Below, piece after piece: positions 1 through 5,328 of a stretch of 13,413 nucleotides of DNA (positions are counted from its first letter, which is position 1; the number at the start of each line of letters is the position of its first letter). Source of the stretch: Candidatus Acidiferrales bacterium (GTDB lineage Bacteria; Acidobacteriota; Terriglobia; Acidiferrales; UBA7541); the NCBI GenBank assembly GCA_955651735.1, contig CATPAM010000378.1:1-13413 (forward strand), given 5' to 3'. Under the pieces are notes generated by a model that searched no databases, was not told where the DNA came from, and saw only the letters and a list, made by a program, of their open reading frames with translations. Position numbers and translations under genes: made by a program.

Positions 1-218
1 GTGTGGACCTGGACCACCTGCATCCAAACTGCTTAGCCGGTCAGACAGACTGCTTGCCACTTCCATTCAAGGGCGAACTGCTCCAAGTCATGCCCTGGCC
101 CATCTACATGAACATGACTGAACATGATCTGCGCGCTATCTACGAGTATCTGAGCGCCATCCCCTGCGTCGAAGGTCCTGCCGATCCTACTGACCCCCGA
201 CACAACGACTGCCGTTGA
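1..218 (+). CDS. C-terminal fragment of a cytochrome c-like protein (5' end outside window)
   Basis: The frame is open from the left edge (first full codon at position 3) to a TGA at 216-218, so this is only the last 71 or so residues. The fragment contains the segment VMPWPIYMNMTEHDLRAIYEY, which matches the end of class I c-type cytochrome domains: a Met in an MP context (the likely axial haem ligand, about residue 30 of the fragment) followed by the amphipathic C-terminal helix 'Lt..Dl.AiyeYL'. No CXXCH haem site is visible; it should lie upstream. Such proteins are normally periplasmic electron carriers. The three cysteines in the fragment (about residues 10, 17 and 55) may form a disulfide, which is an inference. 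A strong hairpin follows the stop. The family call rests on the motif alone. Confidence 0.6.
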   Translation, partial: VDLDHLHPNCLAGQTDCLPLPFKGELLQVMPWPIYMNMTEHDLRAIYEYLSAIPCVEGPADPTDPRHNDCR

Positions 219-242
219 ACCCGACGCTGAAATCCGATCAGA

Positions 243-276
243 GTCTCCCCAATGCCTCACGAGGCCTTGGGGAGAC
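243..276. terminator. Strong hairpin between convergent genes, probable bidirectional terminator
   Basis: Arms GTCTCCCCAA (243-252) and TTGGGGAGAC (267-276) are perfectly complementary over 10 bp. After one mismatch a second perfect stem follows, GCCTC (254-258) with GAGGC (261-265), leaving a 2-nt loop. The hairpin lies in the 114-bp gap between the end of the + strand cytochrome gene (218) and the end of the minus-strand gene (333), where a shared terminator is expected. Neither side has a U-tract, so it is not a textbook rho-independent terminator; it could act as an RNA 3'-end stabiliser or be a palindromic repeat. Confidence 0.5.
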
Positions 277-332
277 CCTTGGCTCCATGCGGCCCTAAGA
301 CGCGATCTTCGCTCGAGGATGGACTCACACCT

Positions 333-947
333 TCACCTCGTTTCGGCTCTGTGGCGCATCGCGCGCAACCACATCACCCGGATCAGTGCGCTGCCCGGAT
401 AAATCACTCGCCAATACGCCGCAAATTTCCGGCGCGCCGAGGCGTCCGTAGCATAGGCACGCGTCTCCGTCGTCAGCAGGGAGAAGCCGCCTACTTCATC
501 TTGAATTCGAAAATTGATTGCGGCTACGGCAAATCCGGCGGCGCGCAGCTCTTTGAAATCGTCCGGAGTTGGTCGCCCATTCGGCCGCCATAGCGGAGGT
601 CTGACGACCAAGGTCCCTAATACGATTTCTCGATCCTGGTCCTCCGCCAGCTTCATGAATCCGGTTCTCAGCGCCCTAGCGAGCAGTGGTTGATGAGGTG
701 GCGCGTTCAATATGCTCTCTTGTCCAGATTGTCCAAAACGCCGGGCCCAAGTCAGGGCCCTGAAGAGCGAGATCTCGTCCGCGCTGATTTCTTGAATCGC
801 TTTGAAAACGCGCTCACGCGGGGCGTGCACGAGGATCGAATGAAATTCCTCGAACTGATAAACAGGCACATACTTATCTAATTCCGTCTGCTGTGCCTGA
901 ATTTGGGTCTCATTGACCGGCAAGGCCTCGCCTATCAGGAAGAACAA
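333..947 (-). CDS. Uncharacterised protein, main domain (SRPBCC-like?), N-terminus shifted out of frame
   Basis: The open frame encodes 204 residues, nominally from a TTG at 947, but this is unlikely to be the native start: the first residues (FFLIGEALP) are the second half of a membrane helix whose first half lies in another frame immediately upstream (see 935-1084). The soluble part has a segment near residues 37-50 (FHSILVHAPRERVFKAI) resembling the first strand and helix of SRPBCC/START-type domains, and ends with a basic, Trp-rich segment (AYWRVIYPGSALIRVMWLRA). The SRPBCC link is a weak inference from local pattern; I do not recognise a named family or function. With the missing base restored the protein would be about 250 residues with two N-terminal membrane segments. 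It lies 21 bp downstream of the LytTR regulator on the same strand, so the two are probably co-transcribed. Confidence 0.6.
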   Translation of the reverse strand: MFFLIGEALPVNETQIQAQQTELDKYVPVYQFEEFHSILVHAPRERVFKAIQEISADEISLFRALTWARRFGQSGQESILNAPPHQPLLARALRTGFMKLAEDQDREIVLGTLVVRPPLWRPNGRPTPDDFKELRAAGFAVAAINFRIQDEVGGFSLLTTETRAYATDASARRKFAAYWRVIYPGSALIRVMWLRAMRHRAETR

Positions 948-1084
948 ATTCCACAGCCCACCACCAACAGGCCGTACCGTGGGCTGACAATGCCGAGAAA
1001 CGTCAGCGGTTTAAGAAGCGAAACAACTCCGAAGAAAGATGCGGCGAGACCGGCATACACAAGGATGGGCCGGATCAGATTCAT
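935..1084 (-). pseudogene. Frameshifted N-terminal membrane segment of the same gene
   Basis: An ATG at 1084 opens a 49-codon frame ending in TGA at 935-937. It encodes a hydrophobic stretch beginning MNLIRPILVYAGLAASFFG, then a short basic loop (SPRYG) and the start of a second helix (LLVVGCGI). Adding one T to the TTT run on the coding strand (plus-strand AAA at 946-948) joins the two frames seamlessly as GCGILFFLIGEALP, a continuous membrane helix leading into the 333-947 frame. The full span 333-1084 is 752 nt, one base short of a whole number of codons. This is either a real one-base deletion that inactivates the gene or an assembly error. No classic X XXY YYZ slippery heptamer is present, so programmed frameshifting is unlikely. 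Confidence 0.6.
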
Positions 1085-1105
1085 GGTGTCGAGAGCCGCA
1101 CTGCC

Positions 1106-1888
1106 CTACACCTTGAACAGTTCGCGGAGACGCTTGGTCTGCGAGCGGCTGACGGGCACTTGCGTGTGTTTCTTGTCGTCCATTTTCAGCATGTAGGTGG
1201 ACTTGAACCAGGGAATAACTTCCTTGATGTGGTGGATGTTCACCAGGTAGGAGCGGTGCGGCCGCCAGAACACGTCGGAGGCTAGCGCTAGTTCCATCTC
1301 CTCGAGCGTGCGGTAGTTCGAGCCGCCTTCCAGGTCGCGCGCAATCACGGTGATCATGCCGCCGTCGATGGACGCAAAAATCATGTCCTCGGCGTTCACC
1401 AGCAGTAGCCGCTGCTGCGTGGTTATCAGCACCTTCACCGCCGGGGAGGGCGGATTCTGCCTGGCGGCGCCGAGCTGGCTGACGAGTTGCTCCAGGCGGT
1501 CGGTCGCAGTGGTCTGCGTCTCCATCATTTTACGCGCGCGCTGAATGGCTTTGGCGATGCGCGATTTGTCGAAGGGCTTCAGCACGTAGTCGACCGCGTT
1601 CACGTCAAAAGCTTGTACCGCGTACTGATCGAACGCGGTGGCAAAAACCACGTGCGGCATTTTCATTTTTCGCTCGACCAGCTTTTTCAGAACGCCGAAG
1701 CCGTCTAGCCCGGGCATCTGCACATCGAGGAAGACCAGGTCCGGTGAATGCTCCTTGATCAGCGCGAGGGCGTCCACGCCGTTCTTTCCCTGGCCGATCA
1801 GGTTGACCTCTTGAATGCTCTTGAGCAGAAAAGCCAGCTCGTCGCGCGCCGGCTTTTCGTCGTCGACAATGATGACGTTGATGGGCAT
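1106..1888 (-). CDS. LytTR-family response regulator
   Basis: This 260-residue protein has a CheY-like receiver at about residues 3-120 with all signature residues: acidic pair D9-D10, phospho-acceptor D55 in LVFLDVQMPG, T84 in FATAF, and K104 in LKPF. A linker of about 30 residues follows, then a LytTR DNA-binding domain (about 150-258) with the typical motifs FWRPHRSYLVN and VPVSR. This is the AlgR/LytR/AgrA layout: phosphorylation by a sensor kinase, then binding to direct-repeat promoter sites. I chose ATG 1888 because the receiver begins directly there (MPINVIIVDD); the frame continues upstream to a TTG at 1930, but those 14 residues look non-native. No strong Shine-Dalgarno sequence is visible. 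No histidine kinase lies nearby; the next gene upstream (2072) is divergent and unrelated, so the partner must be elsewhere. A frameshifted membrane-protein gene follows 21 bp downstream. Confidence 0.93.
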   Translation of the reverse strand: MPINVIIVDDEKPARDELAFLLKSIQEVNLIGQGKNGVDALALIKEHSPDLVFLDVQMPGLDGFGVLKKLVERKMKMPHVVFATAFDQYAVQAFDVNAVDYVLKPFDKSRIAKAIQRARKMMETQTTATDRLEQLVSQLGAARQNPPSPAVKVLITTQQRLLLVNAEDMIFASIDGGMITVIARDLEGGSNYRTLEEMELALASDVFWRPHRSYLVNIHHIKEVIPWFKSTYMLKMDDKKHTQVPVSRSQTKRLRELFKV

Positions 1889-1912
1889 TGGTAACACGTT
1901 GAGTATATGGAA

Positions 1913-2017
1913 GCCTGCAAAGGCAGGCAATTCCGCCGGAATGTAAATTCATCGCAGTTGCCGGGGCGACCGAGGTCGCATCAACGGAAGGCCTCAGGCC
2001 TGAACGGCACGCCTGAG
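1913..2017. repeat. Cluster of three short palindromes in a divergent intergenic region
   Basis: The 183-bp gap between the LytTR gene and the Nudix gene holds three small perfect dyads: GCCTGC/GCAGGC (1913-1918 and 1923-1928, 4-nt loop), GCGACC/GGTCGC (1966-1971 and 1974-1979, 2-nt loop), and CTCAGGC/GCCTGAG (1993-1999 and 2011-2017, 11-nt loop). None is followed by a U-tract. They could be REP-like elements or operators for the divergent promoters. The first would lie in the leader of the LytTR mRNA. Nothing else was seen in this gap apart from a possible -10 box for the Nudix gene. Confidence 0.4.
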
Positions 2018-2042
2018 CTACAGGATTTGGCGGGCCGTGGGT

Positions 2043-2048
2043 TATGAT
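2043..2048 (+). promoter_or_regulatory. Possible -10 box (TATGAT) of the Nudix gene
   Basis: TATGAT matches the sigma-70 -10 consensus at five of six positions and lies 23 bp before the ATG at 2072, giving a leader of about 17 nt. No convincing -35 hexamer is found at the right distance, so the call rests on position and one box. Confidence 0.3.
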
Positions 2049-2071
2049 GCGAACCTAGAGAGCCCACTTCC

Positions 2072-2641
2072 ATGCCGCCACGCAAGGCAGCGCCGCCAGT
2101 CGCACAAATCCTGCACAGTGAGGAGATATACAAAGGTCGGGTATTCGGCGTGCGGCGTGACGAGGTGCTGGAGCCGGGAGGCTTGCGCACCATTCGCGAG
2201 GTGATCACGCATCCCGGATCGGTCGTGGTGCTTCCGGTGCTGCCGGACGGCCGCATTCTGCTGGTGCGCCAATACCGCCATGCGACGCGGCAATATTTGT
2301 GGGAGCTCGTGGCCGGGCGCATCGACGCAGGGGAAAACGTAAGGCAGGCAGCGGCGCGCGAGCTTATCGAGGAAACCGGCTATCGCGCGCAGCGTTTCCG
2401 CGTCTTTCTGGACGTCTTCCCAACTCCGGGCTTTCTCGAAGAGCGCATGTACATTTTGCTGGCGGAAAAACTGACCGCCGGCGAAGCGCAGCCGGAGGAA
2501 GACGAGAAGATCACCGCAAAAGCTTTCACGCCCGCCGCGCTCGAGGGCATGATTCGACGAAACGTGTTGCGCGATGCGAAGTCCGTCGCCGGATTGCTCT
2601 ACTATTTCCGCTTTTTGGCAGGAAAGAGGAAAAAGAATTAA
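2072..2641 (+). CDS. Nudix hydrolase, ADP-ribose pyrophosphatase type
   Basis: This 189-residue protein carries a complete Nudix box at residues 82-104 (G82, E88, R96-E97, E100-E101, G103), with the REL-I-EETG core that binds the catalytic divalent metal. The N-terminal half (residues 15-75) has the beta-strand pattern of the ADP-ribose pyrophosphatase subgroup (VVVLPVLPDGRILLVRQYR) and the segment PTPGFLEERMYILLA follows the box. Members hydrolyse ADP-ribose or related nucleoside-diphosphate sugars to AMP and a sugar phosphate in the cytosol; the exact substrate cannot be read here. ATG 2072 is chosen because it begins the conserved N-terminus; the ribosome binding site (AGAGAG) is weak. The gene ends in a lysine-rich tail (KRKKN) whose TAA is the first part of a CAGAGG repeat remnant, so the native C-terminus may have been altered. 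Confidence 0.9.
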   Translation: MPPRKAAPPVAQILHSEEIYKGRVFGVRRDEVLEPGGLRTIREVITHPGSVVVLPVLPDGRILLVRQYRHATRQYLWELVAGRIDAGENVRQAAARELIEETGYRAQRFRVFLDVFPTPGFLEERMYILLAEKLTAGEAQPEEDEKITAKAFTPAALEGMIRRNVLRDAKSVAGLLYYFRFLAGKRKKN

Positions 2642-2706
2642 CGCAGAGGGCACAGAGGCCGGCGCACCCTTCGAGGCTCATGGTAAACAGAGGCCACCGA
2701 GAAGAG
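2641..2706 (+). repeat. Remnant of a CAGAGG short-period repeat
   Basis: CAGAGG occurs at 2644-2649 and 2653-2658 (9-bp period, in the context ACGCAGAGGGCACAGAGG) and again at 2688-2693 (AAACAGAGGCC), followed by a degenerate ACCGAGAAG. Runs of (A/G)C(A/G)CAGAGG units with a 9-bp period occur as dispersed elements in several environmental bacterial phyla; that comparison is from memory. The repeat fills most of the 103-bp gap between the Nudix and spermidine-synthase-like genes and supplies the Nudix stop codon. Confidence 0.45.
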
Positions 2707-2744
2707 CTGATGCGCCCGCACTGGCCATCGGCCATCTGCACGCG

Positions 2745-4784
2745 ATGCTCTTTCCCTCGGCTGTTTTTCTTGGCGCCTTTCTGCTTTTTCTGATCGAGCC
2801 GCTGTTTGCCAAGTTGATTCTTCCGCGCTTCGGGGGCGCGGCCGCGGTGTGGGCCGCTTGCCTGGTGTTCTTCCAGTGCGCCCTATTACTGGGCTATCTA
2901 TATGCGGACCTGACTTTGAGGCGGCTGACCCCGGCGCGCCAATCGCAATTGCACATCGCGTTGTTGCTGCTGAGCCTGCTGTTCCTTCCTATCGCGCCGC
3001 GCTTTTCAGAAACGCATCGAGCAGGCAGCGATCCGGCGTCGACCATCTTGGTCTTGCTGAGCGCTTCCATCGGATTGCCATTCGTGCTGCTGAGTGCCAC
3101 CAGCCCGCTCGCGCAAGTCTGGTACGCGCGGGCCAATGCGCAACGCGAGCCGTATCACCTGTTCGCGTTGTCGAACCTGGCTTCCCTGCTCGCCCTTCTA
3201 AGTTATCCATTGCTGATCGAGCCCTATGTCGCCACGCACAGGCAGGCGACGCTGTGGTCGGTGCTGTTCGTCGCGTTTGCGCTGCTGTGTTCGGCGGCGG
3301 CGTGGTTCGCGCGGCGTGGCTCTGTACCAGCCGCCGCAACCGAAACGGAGCGGAGCGAAACTGCCGAGGCGCCCAGCCTGCGCGAAAAGCTGCTGTGGCT
3401 CTGTTTTTCGGCATGCAGCTCCATGCTGCTTCTTTCCATCACCAACAAATTGTTGGAGGACGTCGCGCCGGTTCCGCTGCTGTGGGTACTACCACTGGCG
3501 CTGTATCTCCTAACTTTCGCGCTCGCGTTCAGCAGGCGCATCCTCTACTGGCGCGGGTTGCTCGTTCGCTTTCTTGCCGTCGCGCTCGGCGGTCTGGGTT
3601 ACGCCATCTATGATCCGTCATACACGGAATCCGTGCAGGTCAGCGTGCCACTTTTTTGCATCGGTCTTTTCTTGTGCTGCTGGTTTTGCCACGGCGAACT
3701 GGCTTTGCGCCGGCCCGCGCCTCGCTTCGCAACATCCTTCTATCTGATGATTTCGCTCGGCGGAGCCCTCGGCGCGATTTTCGTCGGGCTTGCCGCGCCG
3801 CACCTGTTCACCGGAATTTATGAGCTTCCGCTGGCGCTCATCTTCACAGCTTTGCTGGCCGTTGCGGCATTGTGGCCGCAAGGCTGGCTGATACGCCTTT
3901 TCTGGATCGCCGCCGCGGCGTGTATGGCGTTTGTGTTGGTGCGCAATGCGCGCCACAACGAAAAGAACACCATCGTCCGTGTGCGCAGTTTTTACGGCGC
4001 CCTACGCGTCGCAGAAACGACGAACTGGCTCAAGGAGCCGTACCGCACGCTGTACCACGGAAGGATTGAGCACGGCGCGCAGTACGTGAATCCACCGCCG
4101 AGCCTTTTGCCCACCACGTACTACGGGCCTGATTCAGGCGTGGGGCTGGCCCTCACGCGCTGCTGCCCCAACGCAAAACGCGTCGGCGCCATTGGCTTAG
4201 GCACGGGGACGCTGGCTGCATACGGAAAGACCAGCGACTACTTCCGCTTCTACGAAATCAATCCGCAAGTTATCCAAATTGCAAAAACGCATTTCAGCTA
4301 TCTGCGTGATTCTCCAGCGCGCATTGACGTGGTGCTTGGGGACGCACGGCTTTCGTTGCAAAAAGAAGCGCGGCAAGAGTTTGATGTGTTGGCGGTCGAC
4401 GCGTTCTCCGGTGATGCCATTCCCGTGCATCTCCTGACGCGCGAGGCTTTCGCGCTATACCTGCGCCACCTGAAACCGGACGGCATCCTCGCCGTGCACA
4501 CATCAAACACATACCTGAATCTGTCTCCGGTAGTGCAGCTGCTAGCGGCGGATGCGGGGTGCGAGGCGCGGCTGATCGTCAACGACGAGAATCACCGGAA
4601 GCTGATCGACTCTTCCGACTGGGTTGTGGTCACGCGCAATCGGCATTTTCTCGAGTCCTTCGACACCACGGTATTGATCGAGCCGATTTCCGTTCCGCCA
4701 AATCTGCGCGTATGGACCGATGACTTCAACAATCTTTTCCAGATTCTGCGTCCGGTGAGATTCAAACAGGACAGTGCGCGCTAA
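2745..4784 (+). CDS. Polytopic membrane protein fused to a spermidine synthase-like domain
   Basis: The 679-residue protein has two parts. Residues 1 to about 400 form roughly 13 hydrophobic helices, beginning with LFPSAVFLGAFLLFLIEPLF. Residues about 440-670 form a soluble Rossmann domain of the polyamine-synthase class: glycine loop GLGTGT (484-489), acidic residue for the nucleoside ribose (E504 in FYEINP), GDAR (532-535), and VDAFSGDAIPVHLLT with D552 at the position of the catalytic aspartate region. The layout matches proteins annotated as fused MFS/spermidine synthase. Whether such proteins make spermidine is uncertain: no decarboxylated-SAM supply gene is nearby. ATG 2745 is chosen because the first membrane helix starts there; the frame runs upstream through the CAGAGG repeat, where the translation is not protein-like. 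No clear Shine-Dalgarno sequence precedes it. It probably shares a transcript with the Nudix gene. Confidence 0.85.
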   Translation: MLFPSAVFLGAFLLFLIEPLFAKLILPRFGGAAAVWAACLVFFQCALLLGYLYADLTLRRLTPARQSQLHIALLLLSLLFLPIAPRFSETHRAGSDPASTILVLLSASIGLPFVLLSATSPLAQVWYARANAQREPYHLFALSNLASLLALLSYPLLIEPYVATHRQATLWSVLFVAFALLCSAAAWFARRGSVPAAATETERSETAEAPSLREKLLWLCFSACSSMLLLSITNKLLEDVAPVPLLWVLPLALYLLTFALAFSRRILYWRGLLVRFLAVALGGLGYAIYDPSYTESVQVSVPLFCIGLFLCCWFCHGELALRRPAPRFATSFYLMISLGGALGAIFVGLAAPHLFTGIYELPLALIFTALLAVAALWPQGWLIRLFWIAAAACMAFVLVRNARHNEKNTIVRVRSFYGALRVAETTNWLKEPYRTLYHGRIEHGAQYVNPPPSLLPTTYYGPDSGVGLALTRCCPNAKRVGAIGLGTGTLAAYGKTSDYFRFYEINPQVIQIAKTHFSYLRDSPARIDVVLGDARLSLQKEARQEFDVLAVDAFSGDAIPVHLLTREAFALYLRHLKPDGILAVHTSNTYLNLSPVVQLLAADAGCEARLIVNDENHRKLIDSSDWVVVTRNRHFLESFDTTVLIEPISVPPNLRVWTDDFNNLFQILRPVRFKQDSAR

Positions 4785-4787
4785 TCC

Positions 4788-4846
4788 AGGGGCAGGCGAC
4801 TAACGGAACTGGCCCTAATTAAACCGATTTATACCTACATAATTAG
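4788..4846 (+). terminator. Weak hairpins after the spermidine synthase-like gene
   Basis: Just after the stop at 4784, AGGGGCAG (4788-4795) pairs with CTGGCCCT (4809-4816) with one mismatch, and CTAATTA (4815-4821) pairs perfectly with TAATTAG (4840-4846), followed by TTGTTTT. They overlap, so only one can form at a time. The AT-rich stem is too weak for a standard terminator, and either dyad could instead belong to the control region of the cold-shock gene. Confidence 0.25.
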
Positions 4847-4878
4847 TTGTTTTCGATACGGATTTTCGACCATTTTCG

Positions 4879-4906
4879 TTGACTGCCGCGCTCGTTCTGC
4901 TAGACT
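4879..4906 (+). promoter_or_regulatory. Sigma-70-type promoter of the cold-shock gene
   Basis: TTGACT (4879-4884, five of six to the -35 consensus) is separated by 16 bp from TAGACT (4901-4906, four of six to the -10 consensus). Transcription would start near 4913, leaving a leader of about 78 nt before the start codon at 4991. Long structured leaders are known for cold-shock genes; no specific cold-box motif was identified here. Confidence 0.5.
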
Positions 4907-4977
4907 CCGCGCAATTTCTGGTTTAGGTCTGCTTGGAGTGCACCCGGCCATAAACGGAAAGAGATACGTCTGTGTGG

Positions 4978-4990
4978 GGAGGGCTATGAA
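4978..4990 (+). promoter_or_regulatory. Shine-Dalgarno site that decides the TTG start, with overlapping six-codon ORF
   Basis: GGAGG (4978-4982) is 8 nt from TTG 4991 but only 3 nt from ATG 4986. The ATG frame reads MNCVAP and stops at TAA 5004-5006, so it overlaps the first five codons of the cold-shock gene. Spacing favours TTG. The short frame, if translated at all, would compete for the same ribosome binding site. Confidence 0.5.
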
Positions 4991-5269
4991 TTGCGTGGCA
5001 CCGTAAAATGGTTCAATAACACGAAAGGTTACGGCTTCATCGGACGCGACGATGGCCCGGATGTTTTCGTGCATTATTCGGCCATCGTTGGGGACGGTTA
5101 CCGAACTTTGCAGGAAGGAGAGGCCGTCGAGTTTGAAATTGTGCAGGGGCCGAAAGGTCCGCAAGCTGCCAATGTACAAAAAGCGGGGGGCTGCCCTTCA
5201 CACCGCTACGTTTCGTTGCCGGCAAGGGCCCCCCCTCTTGCCGGCTTTTCTTTTGGCACGAAGAGCTGA
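4991..5269 (+). CDS. Cold-shock-domain protein (CspA family), unusual start and 3' end
   Basis: Residues 1-66 form a complete cold-shock domain: [17 protein letters not shown] with RNP1 (KGYGFI), then RNP2 (VFVHYSAI), ending at [11 protein letters not shown]. Such proteins are single-stranded RNA/DNA-binding chaperones. The start is probably TTG at 4991, since GGAGG at 4978-4982 lies 8 nt upstream, which is ideal; the nearby ATG at 4986 is out of frame and encodes only MNCVAP. A lost base here is the alternative, because ATG-(N)AA-TTG-CGT would extend the domain in frame. The frame does not stop at the usual end of the domain but continues about 27 residues, through an intrinsic terminator (5218-5254), to TGA 5267-5269. 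The extension has low-complexity, non-conserved composition. Transcripts ending at the terminator would lack a stop codon. Confidence 0.88.
   Translation: MRGTVKWFNNTKGYGFIGRDDGPDVFVHYSAIVGDGYRTLQEGEAVEFEIVQGPKGPQAANVQKAGGCPSHRYVSLPARAPPLAGFSFGTKS
5218..5254 (+). terminator. Rho-independent terminator located inside the cold-shock open frame
   Basis: GCCGGCAAG (5218-5226) and CTTGCCGGC (5237-5245) form a perfect 9-bp stem. G5227-U5236 and G5228-C5235 can extend it to 11 bp, leaving a C6 loop (5229-5234). TTTTCTTTT (5246-5254) follows directly. This is a textbook intrinsic terminator. The cold-shock reading frame passes straight through it, with the stop 13 nt beyond the U-tract. The loop cytosines are complementary to GGGGGG at 5185-5190 in the same transcript, so a loop-upstream pseudoknot or a competing helix is possible. 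Confidence 0.85.
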
Positions 5270-5294
5270 GGAGACACCGGAAGACACCTCCTCG

Positions 5295-5327
5295 ATCTCT
5301 GGACTATCGGCTTATAATCTCTGGACT
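5295..5327 (+). promoter_or_regulatory. polX promoter with perfect -10 box inside a direct repeat
   Basis: TATAAT at 5313-5318 matches the -10 consensus exactly and ends 10 nt before the ATG at 5329, so transcription would start about 4 nt upstream of the start codon: a leaderless or nearly leaderless mRNA. No Shine-Dalgarno sequence precedes the ATG, in agreement. ATCTCTGGACT occurs twice, at 5295-5305 and 5317-5327, exactly 22 bp apart and flanking the -10 box. No good -35 box is visible. Confidence 0.45.
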
Positions 5328-5328
5328 T

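Noticed and set aside
935..960. Programmed -1 frameshifting in the membrane-anchored gene
   Set aside because: The zero-frame codons GGA ATT TGT do not form a slippery heptamer and no downstream stimulatory structure is evident; a lost base is simpler.
1889..1930. Upstream TTG start extending the LytTR regulator by 14 residues
   Set aside because: The receiver domain starts directly at ATG 1888 and the additional residues cover a palindrome with no protein-like conservation.
2574..2744. 57-codon N-terminal extension of the spermidine synthase-like protein
   Set aside because: It overlaps the Nudix gene and the CAGAGG repeat, and its translation is polar and non-conserved ahead of the first membrane helix at 2745.
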